From an uncultured Arcobacter sp. (GTDB lineage: Bacteria > Campylobacterota > Campylobacteria > Campylobacterales > Arcobacteraceae), in assembly GCA_913062735.1 (NCBI GenBank), contig CAJXWI010000024.1:1-12319 (forward strand): a DNA stretch of 12,319 nt, given 5' to 3'. Position 1 is the stretch's first letter. Each line of letters begins with the position of its first letter. Positions 6,018-12,319 of this stretch are shown here, piece by piece. A program made the position numbers and the translations under genes. The notes under the pieces were generated by a model. The model saw nothing but the letters and a program-made list of their open reading frames with translations, had not been told where the DNA came from and made no database searches.

Positions 6018-7367
6018 ATGGCGAAGAAAAAAATATCTTTATTTGAATGTCAACATTGTGGAACCCAAGCCAGTAAATGGTTGGGAAAATGTCCAGATTG
6101 CGGAGGATGGGATAGTTTTATTGAACTATCAACTTCCCAACAAGAAGTTTTAAAACAAACAAAAAAAGTTGCTTCTACTACAGTAAAAGCAACACCTATC
6201 ACAGAAGTAAAACAAGACGATATTGTACGTTTTTCATCTTACAATGAAGAGTTTGATTTAGTCCTTGGTGGTGGAGTTGTTCCTGGATCGCTAACTTTAA
6301 TTGGAGGAAGTCCAGGCGTTGGAAAATCAACATTATTATTAAAAGTTGCGGGTTCAATTGCAAAAAATGGGAAAAAAGTCCTTTATGTTTCGGGGGAAGA
6401 AAGCATGGGTCAAATAAAACTAAGAGCCAACAGATTAGATGCAAACCATCAAAACCTATATTTATTACCAGAAATTAAACTGGAAGAAATACAAGATGAA
6501 CTTTTAAGACAAGATTATGAAGTAGTAATAATTGATTCAATTCAAACAATGTATTCAAGTAACCTAACAAGCTCACCTGGTTCCGTAACACAAGTAAGAG
6601 AGATTACTTTTGAGTTAATGAGAAAAGCAAAAGAAAGCGATATTTCTATGTTTATTATTGGGCATATTACAAAAGATGGTTCCATTGCAGGTCCAAGAGT
6701 ACTAGAACATATGGTTGATACCGTTTTATATTTCGAAGGAGAAGCCTCAAAAGAGCTAAGAATGTTACGTTCTTTTAAAAACAGATTCGGCTCAACCAGT
6801 GAAATTGGTATTTTTGAGATGACAAATGAGGGCTTAATATCAGCAAAAGATATTGCCTCTAAGTTTTTTGACAAAAGTAAATCACAAGCGGGATCAGCTT
6901 TAACGGTTGCAATTGAAGGAACACGTTCACTTATTTTAGAAGTTCAAGCCTTGGTGTGTGATTCTAATTTTCCAAATCCCAAGCGTTCTTGTACCGGTTT
7001 TGATATTGCAAGATTAAATATGCTCTTAGCACTTTTGGAGAAAAAACTTGACTTGCCTTTAAACAACTATGATGTGTTTATTAATATCTCAGGCGGAATA
7101 AAAATAAAAGAAAGTTCTGCTGATTTAGCTGTCATTGCAGCTATTATTTCTTCTTTTAGAGACCGCCCTATTTCAAAAGAATCAGTATTTATTGGAGAAG
7201 TATCTTTAACGGGTGAAATAAAAGATGTTTATTCTATGGATTTACGATTAAAAGAAGCACAAGCGCAAGGTATTAAAAAAGCAATTATTGCCCAAAAACC
7301 CAATATTAAATTAAAACTTACGACTTATGATGTAAATGAAGTTTATAAGATGTTAGAACTGTTTTAA
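6018..7367 (+). CDS. radA: DNA repair protein RadA
   Basis: RadA (Sms) is a RecA-like ATPase that helps process recombination intermediates and drives branch migration. From the ATG at 6018 the product is 449 residues, near the family length of about 460. It has an N-terminal C4 zinc finger (Cys11, Cys14, Cys25, Cys28), Walker A GGSPGVGKST (96-105), Walker B VVIIDS (169-174), the RadA-specific KNRFG motif (254-258) and a C-terminal Lon-protease-like domain (about 290-449) with GGIKIKESSADLAV. An in-frame ATG at 5979 would add 13 residues, but the RBS and a TATAAT support 6018. The gene is divergent from the esterase and is followed by ybeY after 77 bases that carry a separate promoter. Confidence 0.97.
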   Translation: MAKKKISLFECQHCGTQASKWLGKCPDCGGWDSFIELSTSQQEVLKQTKKVASTTVKATPITEVKQDDIVRFSSYNEEFDLVLGGGVVPGSLTLIGGSPGVGKSTLLLKVAGSIAKNGKKVLYVSGEESMGQIKLRANRLDANHQNLYLLPEIKLEEIQDELLRQDYEVVIIDSIQTMYSSNLTSSPGSVTQVREITFELMRKAKESDISMFIIGHITKDGSIAGPRVLEHMVDTVLYFEGEASKELRMLRSFKNRFGSTSEIGIFEMTNEGLISAKDIASKFFDKSKSQAGSALTVAIEGTRSLILEVQALVCDSNFPNPKRSCTGFDIARLNMLLALLEKKLDLPLNNYDVFINISGGIKIKESSADLAVIAAIISSFRDRPISKESVFIGEVSLTGEIKDVYSMDLRLKEAQAQGIKKAIIAQKPNIKLKLTTYDVNEVYKMLELF

Positions 7368-7412
7368 AGCGCACTTACCTTCATTCTTTTAATCTCTTAC
7401 TTTATAACTTTT

Positions 7413-7421
7413 TGCTATAAT
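7413..7421 (+). promoter_or_regulatory. Extended -10 promoter of ybeY
   Basis: TGCTATAAT is a perfect extended -10 (TGn plus TATAAT), ending 23 bases before the ybeY start. A T-rich stretch lies upstream but no good -35. It indicates that ybeY and the exchanger gene have their own transcript and do not rely only on read-through from radA. Confidence 0.6.
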
Positions 7422-7444
7422 TTCAAAAAATTATAAGGTAAATC

Positions 7445-7864
7445 TTGATTGACATTGACAACCAAAGCACATTTGATTTTAAAAAAGAATTATGCGAAGA
7501 CATATTAAAAAGTCTAAGTGATAAAAGCATAGAACTAATCATCTGTGATAACGACTACATTCAAAACCTAAATAAAGAACACAGACAAAAAGATCAAGCT
7601 ACTGATGTTTTATCTTTTCCTTTGGAATTTGATTTCCCAAACATGCCTCTTGGTTCTATTGTAATTTCTTACGACTTTGTTAAAGAAAAAGCTACTTTAT
7701 ATAATCATACCCAAGAGCAAGAGTTTGCACTCTTATTTATACATGGATTATTGCATTTATTAAACTACGACCATGAAGTGGATGATGGAGAGCACCGACA
7801 AAAAGAAGAAGAACTCATTAAAGAATTTAATTTACCAAATAGTTTAATAGTAAGGAATCAGTAA
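7445..7864 (+). CDS. ybeY: Endoribonuclease YbeY (rRNA maturation factor)
   Basis: YbeY is a zinc-dependent single-strand endoribonuclease involved in 16S rRNA 3'-end maturation and ribosome quality control. The 139-residue product carries the metal site HGLLHLLNYDH with His100, His104 and His110, and the conserved upstream segment NKEHRQKDQATDVLSFPLE (about 43-61). The start is a TTG at 7445, placed by the RBS AAGG at 7435-7438, 6 bases upstream; no ATG lies nearby that would keep the conserved N-terminal part. The stop is one base before the ATG of the exchanger gene, so the two form an operon. The call is secure. Confidence 0.93.
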   Translation: MIDIDNQSTFDFKKELCEDILKSLSDKSIELIICDNDYIQNLNKEHRQKDQATDVLSFPLEFDFPNMPLGSIVISYDFVKEKATLYNHTQEQEFALLFIHGLLHLLNYDHEVDDGEHRQKEEELIKEFNLPNSLIVRNQ

Positions 7865-7865
7865 A

Positions 7866-8780
7866 ATGGACATTGTAATATTTATAGCCTCAATGACAGC
7901 ACTTGTTTTTGGGGCAGACTTCATAATCAATCAAAGTGAAAAAATTGCTCTGCATTATAAAATCTCTCCATTTGTTATTGGAGCTACTCTTGTTGCACTT
8001 GGAACGTCATTGCCAGAAATGGCAGTTTCTGTATCCGCCTCTTTACATGGAAGTGGTGATATTGCAGTTGCAAATGTAATTGGAAGTACTATTTTTAATA
8101 TTTCTCTTGTATTAGGTGCAGTGTTTTTAATTGCCAAAAATATTAATCCAAGCAGAGATATTTTTGCTAAAGATTCTGCATGGTCGTTGTTTCCTATACT
8201 TATTTTTATTTTAATGGCCATTGATGGAAAATTAACCGCCTTTGATGGTTTCTTATTTTTAATTTTAATGGCATCGTATTTGGCGTTTTTAATATCTTCA
8301 AATCAAGTTGAAGAATCACATGAAGACAAAAGTGAAAAATTTGCCTGGGGTAAAGCTTCTTTCTTCTTAGCTATTGGTTTTCTTCTTACAATTGGAGGGG
8401 CTGATTTTGCTATTTCAAGTGCAGGGAATATTGCACGTGAATTTGGTGTAAGTGAGTGGATTATTGGTTTATTTTTAGTTGCTTTTGGAACTTCTTTACC
8501 ATAACTTACTATTTCAATAAAAGCCGCATTAAATAACAATGCTGACTTAGCTATTGGAAATATCATAGGCTCAAATGTAGCTAACTTTACTATGGTTTTA
8601 GGAATTGCCTCTATTGTTAATCCATTAAATGTGGATTTAAGTGCTTACTTCTTCGATATTGCAGCTGCTTTTATACTTTCATTAATGTTAGTATTTATAA
8701 CAGCAAACAGGTTATATAATAGAAGTGCAGGGATTGTCTTAATGGTGGTACTTGCTTTAGTTATTCACAATGGTTTCTAA
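7866..8780 (+). pseudogene. CaCA-family Na+/Ca2+ exchanger interrupted by an in-frame TAA
   Basis: YrbG-type cation/Ca2+ exchanger of the inner membrane, with about ten membrane helices and two inverted alpha repeats. Repeat 1 has GTSLPE with Glu51. In repeat 2 the matching motif reads GTSLP followed by TAA (8502-8504) at codon 213, where Glu is expected; one base (GAA to TAA) explains it. The same frame then continues intact to the stop at 8778-8780: LTISIKAALNN, IGNIIGSNVANF, further hydrophobic helices and a normal C-terminus, for 304 residues in all, the usual family length. As written, translation gives a 212-residue protein lacking the second repeat's ion-binding helix and everything after it. 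This may be a recent mutation, a sequencing error or, less likely, stop-codon read-through. It is the second gene of the ybeY operon. Confidence 0.85.
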
Positions 8781-8803
8781 ATAAAGCTAAGCGCTTTATT
8801 TAG
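8777..8803. terminator. Bidirectional hairpin terminator between converging genes
   Basis: CTAAATAAAGC (8777-8787) and GCTTTATTTAG (8793-8803) are perfect 11-base arms around a 5-base loop. A/T tracts on both sides of the GC core let it work in both directions. It includes the stop codon of the exchanger (8778-8780) and that of the perR-like gene (8796-8798). Confidence 0.7.
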
Positions 8804-9200
8804 AGGTACAGGATTTACAAATACCTGTGAAACATAAAGAGGTTTTTTCAATTTCAAAACTGTTTAAAGAAGAAACTTCTTTCATTACAGATTCCAAAGA
8901 AATATCCATATCACTAATGCTTCCACATGATGAGCAAATTATATGAGCATGCTCTTTTTTACTTAATTCAAAAACTGATTTTTTATTTTCAATCTTAACT
9001 TCATCAACAAATACTTTCTCAATCATAGCATTAATATTTTTATAAATAGTAGCTAAAGAAATACTTGGGAACTTAACTAATAGAACCTGATACAAAGCAT
9101 CTATATTCATATGCCCATGTTTATACAACTCATCAACTATAGCAATTCGTTGTGGGGTTACTTTAAGGTTATAATCTTTTAACAGCTTCGTATAATTCAT
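8796..9200 (-). CDS. perR: Fur-family regulator, PerR-like
   Basis: A 134-residue metal-dependent repressor of the Fur superfamily. The winged-helix part contains LKVTPQRIAIVDELY (12-26) and the recognition helix FPSISLATIYKNIN (44-57). The dimer domain has two zinc-binding CxxC pairs (Cys89/Cys92 and Cys128/Cys131). Aligned by eye with Bacillus subtilis PerR, the regulatory metal ligands correspond to His30, Glu78 (Asp85 in PerR), His84, His86 and Asp97 (Asp104 in PerR). Asp rather than Glu at the last site is a trait of peroxide sensors. The start at 9200 is set by GGAG, 8 bases upstream; the frame is open up to 9260, but that would run through the promoter. Divergent location from rubrerythrin, a peroxide-reducing enzyme, supports PerR over Fur. 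Self-repression is likely. Confidence 0.82.
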   Translation of the reverse strand: MNYTKLLKDYNLKVTPQRIAIVDELYKHGHMNIDALYQVLLVKFPSISLATIYKNINAMIEKVFVDEVKIENKKSVFELSKKEHAHIICSSCGSISDMDISLESVMKEVSSLNSFEIEKTSLCFTGICKSCTSK

Positions 9201-9218
9201 AATTTTAACTCCAATATG

Positions 9219-9231
9219 TCGCGATAATACT
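9219..9231 (-). promoter_or_regulatory. perR promoter element with the TATTATCGCGA motif
   Basis: Read on the minus strand, AGTATTATCGCGA covers a -10-like TATTAT (9229-9224) followed by CGCGA, 18 bases before the start codon. The 11-base core is identical to that in front of fldA. It may be a shared operator or a shared promoter form. Confidence 0.45.
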
Positions 9232-9318
9232 ATAAATAAATAGAAATAGCAAATTAACACACATATATTATTCTTATAAGTATAGGCTAATCTTTATAAA
9301 AATTTATTTAGTAATATA

Positions 9319-9336
9319 AATTATTAGATAATAATT
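9319..9336. promoter_or_regulatory. 18-bp inverted repeat in the perR-rubrerythrin gap
   Basis: AATTATTA (9319-9326) and TAATAATT (9329-9336) are perfect arms around GA. The half-site resembles Fur/PerR boxes, which are AT-rich inverted repeats with ATTAT/ATAAT halves. Its centre is about 53 bases, or five helical turns, from the centre of the larger palindrome at 9364-9398, so both could be bound on the same face of the DNA. Confidence 0.4.
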
Positions 9337-9363
9337 ATTTTCCTTTAAGTATTAATGGAGTAT

Positions 9364-9398
9364 TATTATCAAAGGATAATTATTATTATTTGATAATA
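9364..9398. promoter_or_regulatory. 35-bp palindrome, likely PerR operator of rubrerythrin
   Basis: Outer arms TATTATCAAA (9364-9373) and TTTGATAATA (9389-9398) and an inner repeat ATAAT-T-ATTAT (9376-9386) share one centre at 9381; only two base pairs of the 35-bp palindrome fail to match. The inner 15 bases (9374-9388) agree with the Bacillus PerR box TTATAATnATTATAA at 11 of 14 defined positions. The site covers the -35 region of the rubrerythrin promoter, as expected for repression by the adjacent PerR-like protein. Confidence 0.65.
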
Positions 9399-9416
9399 TA
9401 ATTCTTGGAATTATTT

Positions 9417-9425
9417 TGTTACAAT
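9417..9425 (+). promoter_or_regulatory. Extended -10 promoter of rubrerythrin
   Basis: TGTTACAAT (TGn plus TACAAT) ends 25 bases before the ATG, followed by the RBS AAGGA at 9441-9445. A TATAAA at 9430-9435 is an alternative, but would leave almost no leader before the RBS. Confidence 0.5.
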
Positions 9426-9450
9426 ATAGTATAAAATACAAAGGAAAATC

Positions 9451-10104
9451 ATGAAACAGTATGAAAGTTACAAGTGCAGTAAATGTGGAAATGAAGTTGA
9501 AATTCAAAAAGTGGGTACAGGAATTCTGTCCTGTTGTAATCAAGAGATGAAAAATGTTACTGAAAGTTTAACACAGGTTGTTTTATTAAAAGCATTTGCA
9601 GGAGAATCAATGGCAAGGAACAAATACGAGTATTACGCTAAAATAGCTCAAAAAGAGGGATATAGAGATATAGCCGAACATTTTCAAAGAGCTGCAAACA
9701 ATGAAAAAGTACATGCAAAACTAGAATTAAGGCTTTACAATAATTTAAGTATGCATAAAGATTTTGGAAATACAAAAGAAAACCTTTTAGATGCAATAGA
9801 GGGAGAATCTTATGAAAATACTACAATGTATCCCGATTTTTCTGCCATTGCAAAAGAAGAAGGAAATAAGGAAGCTGCAAGAATATTAGCAGGAATAGGT
9901 AAGATTGAAATTGAGCACGAAAATATGTATAGAATGCTTTTAGAAAGATTGGAAAACGAGGAAGAACACTTAAGTACAAATAAAGATGAAGAGTGGATTT
10001 GTGAAGTCTGTGGACACGTACACAGAGGGAAAAAGCCACCTAAAACGTGTCCCGTATGTGCACATCCTTTAGAATACCAATCACGTCTAAACAGTAAAAA
10101 ATAA
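9451..10104 (+). CDS. rrc: Three-domain rubrerythrin (desulforubrerythrin, Rrc type)
   Basis: Cytoplasmic non-haem iron protein that reduces hydrogen peroxide to water. The 217-residue product joins three modules. The first is an N-terminal desulforedoxin-like iron site (Cys9, Cys12, Cys28, Cys29). The second is a central rubrerythrin four-helix diiron domain with ligands Glu52, Glu85/His88 (ExxH), Glu119/Glu122 (ExxE) and Glu153/His156 (ExxH). The third is a C-terminal rubredoxin (Cys184, Cys187, Cys200, Cys203) around CEVCGHVHRGKKPPKTCPVC. This order matches the Campylobacter jejuni Rrc protein as I remember it, almost to its length (about 215). All iron ligands are present. It is divergent from a PerR-like gene with a palindrome over its promoter, so peroxide induction is likely. 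The electron donor is unknown. Confidence 0.95.
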   Translation: MKQYESYKCSKCGNEVEIQKVGTGILSCCNQEMKNVTESLTQVVLLKAFAGESMARNKYEYYAKIAQKEGYRDIAEHFQRAANNEKVHAKLELRLYNNLSMHKDFGNTKENLLDAIEGESYENTTMYPDFSAIAKEEGNKEAARILAGIGKIEIEHENMYRMLLERLENEEEHLSTNKDEEWICEVCGHVHRGKKPPKTCPVCAHPLEYQSRLNSKK

Positions 10105-10127
10105 AGTAAAATAAGATAAAAGGTACT

Positions 10128-11681
10128 TTGAGTTATTATTTGATAAAATACAAAATGATTTTAAAATATGCATTTGTTTTTATTCTTATAACACAAGTAC
10201 TTTTTGCAAAAGTATTCACTGTTGCATCTTATAATGTAGAAAATCTATTTGATTTAAAATACAATGGTTCTGAATATAAAGAATACATTCCAAATACATC
10301 TTCTTTATGGAATAAAAAAAATTACCTGATTAAACTTCAAAATATTTCTCGCGTTATTAATGATTTAAATGCAGATGTGCTAGTTCTACAAGAAATAGAG
10401 TCTTTAAATGTTCTACTTTCTTTAAAAAGAAAAACACACTATAAATACCATTCCTTTATAAAACAAAAAGAATCAGCGGTTGGTTTAGCTGTTTTAAGTA
10501 AGTATAAAATTTTAAGAAGTAACACAATTGCTGTTCGCTCAAAAAAAATTAAACGTGATATATTAGAAGTCGATATAAAAATTGAGAATAAAATCATAAA
10601 AATATTTAATAACCATTGGCCATCAAAAAGGCAAAAAGAATCTTTTCGTATTTTATATGCAAATACTCTCAATAATTATATTAAAAAATTTCAAGAAGAT
10701 CTTGATTATATATTGATTGGAGATTTTAATAGTAATTATAATGAGAAAGAAACCCTAAAACTGAATAAAGATTTAAATGATAGTTATAATATTACAGGTA
10801 TAAATGATATTCTTAACTCCTCTTCTAAGATATTAACGAAGGAAAAAAAGAATTATCATTATAACCTATGGTATGAACTAAATTACACTAAGCGTTTTTC
10901 TTCACTGTATAGAAACAATAAAATCACTCCTGATAATATATTATTAGCGCAAGCCTTGTTTGATAAAAAAAATATTTCTTATATTAACAATAGTTTTAAG
11001 GCCTTAAGCCCTCCTTACCTCTACAGTAATAGAAAAATACATCGTTGGAAAATGACACAAAAGTATGGCGTTCACGCAGGAGAAGGATACTCTGATCACT
11101 TAGCAATTATTGCAAGTTTTGAAACCCAAGCTTATAAAAAGAAAGAAAATAGAAATAAAGGAATTGCTGCATTATACAAGAGCAATAACTCCAATATTAA
11201 GATTTACAATGTTGTTGTAATATATAAAGATAAAAACAATTATATAATAAAACAAAAAAACAAAAGAGCAATCTATATCTACAAATCAAAAGAAAAACTC
11301 GAAGTAAAGGCTTCATATAATTTAGAGATTCTTCAAACCAAAGAACATTATGGATTAAAAGAAATAAGCTCGTTTAAAATAATCAAAAAACACTCAAAGG
11401 AAGAAAATATAAAAGAGTATTTTACACAAGCGAATACTATTGATTTATTTGATTCTAAAAACCAAAATGAACTTATTATTAATCTTAGTGGTCAATATAA
11501 AAAGGGTTATTTGCATTATATAAAAAACAATAAAAAATATAAAATAAAACTTTATTCAAAAGATAAAACGCTTTTACCAAAAAATGGGCAAAAAATTAAT
11601 ATAATACAAGCACATTTGTCTTTCTTTAAAAACAAAGCACAAATAATTATTAATAAAAAAAGCGAGTATTATGCTTATTAA
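10128..11681 (+). CDS. Secreted EEP-superfamily nuclease/phosphatase with OB-like tail
   Basis: Endonuclease/exonuclease/phosphatase-fold enzyme (DNase I-like), exported. The start is probably the TTG at 10128, 4 bases after AAAAGG; an ATG at 10155 has no RBS but would also leave a normal signal peptide (MILKYAFVFILITQVLFA, cleaved before KVFTV). Catalytic-fold residues are SYNVENLFD (Asn36), LQEIES (Glu89), NNHWPS (His163), GDFNS (Asp199, Asn201) and YSDHLA (Asp323, His324), so the metal-dependent site looks complete. Residues about 345-517 are a Lys/Asn/Ile-rich extension with two stretches of alternating hydrophobics that resemble OB folds, possibly nucleic-acid binding. The substrate could be extracellular DNA/RNA or a phosphoester. 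The stop lies inside the start of murJ. It begins 23 bases after rubrerythrin, with no terminator between. Confidence 0.8.
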   Translation: MSYYLIKYKMILKYAFVFILITQVLFAKVFTVASYNVENLFDLKYNGSEYKEYIPNTSSLWNKKNYLIKLQNISRVINDLNADVLVLQEIESLNVLLSLKRKTHYKYHSFIKQKESAVGLAVLSKYKILRSNTIAVRSKKIKRDILEVDIKIENKIIKIFNNHWPSKRQKESFRILYANTLNNYIKKFQEDLDYILIGDFNSNYNEKETLKLNKDLNDSYNITGINDILNSSSKILTKEKKNYHYNLWYELNYTKRFSSLYRNNKITPDNILLAQALFDKKNISYINNSFKALSPPYLYSNRKIHRWKMTQKYGVHAGEGYSDHLAIIASFETQAYKKKENRNKGIAALYKSNNSNIKIYNVVVIYKDKNNYIIKQKNKRAIYIYKSKEKLEVKASYNLEILQTKEHYGLKEISSFKIIKKHSKEENIKEYFTQANTIDLFDSKNQNELIINLSGQYKKGYLHYIKNNKKYKIKLYSKDKTLLPKNGQKINIIQAHLSFFKNKAQIIINKKSEYYAY

Positions 11682-12319
11682 ATCAATTTTTACGAACAGT
11701 TCTGGTATTTTATTTTCAAGAATACTTGGTTTCATACGTGACTTATTAACGGCATCAATCTTAGGTGCGAATATTTATTCAGATATCTTTTTTGTTGCTT
11801 TTAAAGTACCCAATTTATTCAGACGAATTTTTGCAGAAGGCGCTTTCACACAAGCCTTTATTCCTGCCTATGCAAAAAGTAAACACAAAATACAATTTTC
11901 ATCTTCAATATTTCTTTCATTTTTTGCTTTTATTATGCTTTTATCACTTTTCGTAACACTGTTTTCAAAATTTGTCACAAATTTTATTGCTATTGGATTT
12001 GATGACAAAACAGTAGAATTAACAGCTCCTTTACTTGCAATAAATTTTTATTATTTACCTATGATTTTTGTTGTAACCTTTATGGCAGCGTTACTGCAGT
12101 ATAAAAACCATTTCTCCACAAGTGCATTTTCAACCGCTTTATTAAATCTTAGTTTAATTGCTGCCTTACTTATATCTAAAGATATGGATAAATATGACAT
12201 TACTTTTTACCTATCTTATGGAGTTCTTGTAGGAGGTGCCTTACAAATACTTGTCCATATCCTTGCTTTAAAAAATAAGAATTTATTAAAAGTCTTAAGT
12301 TTTAATAAAATCAAATTTG
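11671..12319 (+). CDS. murJ: Lipid II flippase MurJ, 5' part of gene (runs off the right edge)
   Basis: MurJ (MviN) moves lipid II across the inner membrane for peptidoglycan synthesis. From the ATG at 11671 the frame is open for 216 codons to the window edge; the family has about 470-520 residues, so more than half is missing. The N-terminus shows the family pattern SSGILFSRILGFIRDLL with Arg17 and Arg23, then Asp38, and VPNLFRRIFAEGAFTQAFIP with Arg51, matching the essential cavity residues Arg18, Arg24, Asp39 and Arg52 of E. coli MurJ by position. Several membrane helices follow. The start overlaps the end of the nuclease gene by 11 bases, with AGCGAG as a modest RBS inside that gene, so translation is probably coupled. 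Confidence 0.93.
   Translation, partial: MLIKSIFTNSSGILFSRILGFIRDLLTASILGANIYSDIFFVAFKVPNLFRRIFAEGAFTQAFIPAYAKSKHKIQFSSSIFLSFFAFIMLLSLFVTLFSKFVTNFIAIGFDDKTVELTAPLLAINFYYLPMIFVVTFMAALLQYKNHFSTSAFSTALLNLSLIAALLISKDMDKYDITFYLSYGVLVGGALQILVHILALKNKNLLKVLSFNKIKF

Noticed and set aside
6542..6874. A 110-codon minus-strand frame inside radA
   Set aside because: It is antisense to the Walker B and KNRFG region of radA, with no RBS and no recognisable features.
7955..8566. Two minus-strand frames opposite the exchanger gene
   Set aside because: They mirror the exchanger codons; the plus frame has clear CaCA motifs in both halves.
7980..8600. A DNA-level duplication in the exchanger (GTSLP segments)
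   Set aside because: The similarity is the ancient internal alpha repeat of the family and is not a recent DNA repeat.
8592..8780. Independent small membrane protein starting at ATG 8592
   Set aside because: It is the in-frame tail of the interrupted exchanger, has no RBS of note, and lacks the functional alpha-repeat motif.
9201..9260. N-terminal extension of the PerR-like protein
   Set aside because: The extension would cover the promoter and the TATTATCGCGA motif; GGAG in front of 9200 and the family length favour the shorter form.
11765..11956. A 63-codon plus-strand frame near the right edge
   Set aside because: It lies out of frame within murJ, whose frame shows the conserved Arg and Asp residues.
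1..12319. tRNA, rRNA, CRISPR array, insertion sequence or phage attachment site
   Set aside because: No spaced direct repeats, transposase-like protein or cloverleaf-like GC-rich segment was seen on either strand.

Overview
The window is low in GC, with AT-rich codon use and AT-rich intergenic DNA, and is packed with short operons. The protein set points to a Campylobacterota (epsilonproteobacterial) chromosome, most likely an Arcobacter-type organism. The main clues are a Helicobacter/Campylobacter-like long-chain flavodoxin, a three-domain rubrerythrin of the Campylobacter Rrc type beside a PerR-like regulator, and the order rny, 5-FTHF cyclo-ligase, TlpA lipoprotein, ftsY, radA, which I recall from Campylobacter. 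The genus is an inference. I see no tRNA, rRNA, insertion sequence, phage gene or CRISPR array.

Layout. Positions 1-1743 (minus strand) hold an rny (RNase Y) gene cut by the left edge, preceded by 5-formyltetrahydrofolate cyclo-ligase. Divergent from these, 1805-3453 holds a lipoprotein thioredoxin whose stop overlaps the start of ftsY. Flavodoxin (3570-4073) is a single unit with its own palindromic control region and a clear terminator. A PadR regulator and a HAAS/DUF1700-type membrane protein form a translationally coupled pair (4263-5365) behind a perfect 29-bp palindrome. A YqiA-like esterase converges on them. radA (start corrected to 6018), then ybeY (TTG start) and a CaCA-type cation exchanger follow. 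The exchanger is broken by one in-frame TAA at the codon for its second ion-binding glutamate. A two-way hairpin terminator separates it from a PerR-like gene on the minus strand. That gene is divergent from rubrerythrin (9451-10104), and the shared control region is rich in palindromes. A secreted EEP-family nuclease/phosphatase with an OB-like tail and a partial murJ overlapping it end the window.

How the parts relate. Most genes are housekeeping: RNA decay, folate, SRP-dependent membrane targeting, recombination, rRNA maturation and lipid II flipping. Two regulated modules stand out. One is redox/oxidative stress: PerR-like repressor, rubrerythrin and flavodoxin, with the motif TATTATCGCGA shared by the fldA and perR promoter regions. 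The other is the PadR-HAAS pair, a self-contained regulator plus membrane effector inserted between ftsY and radA. The most unusual single observation is the nonsense codon at the catalytic position of an otherwise intact exchanger.
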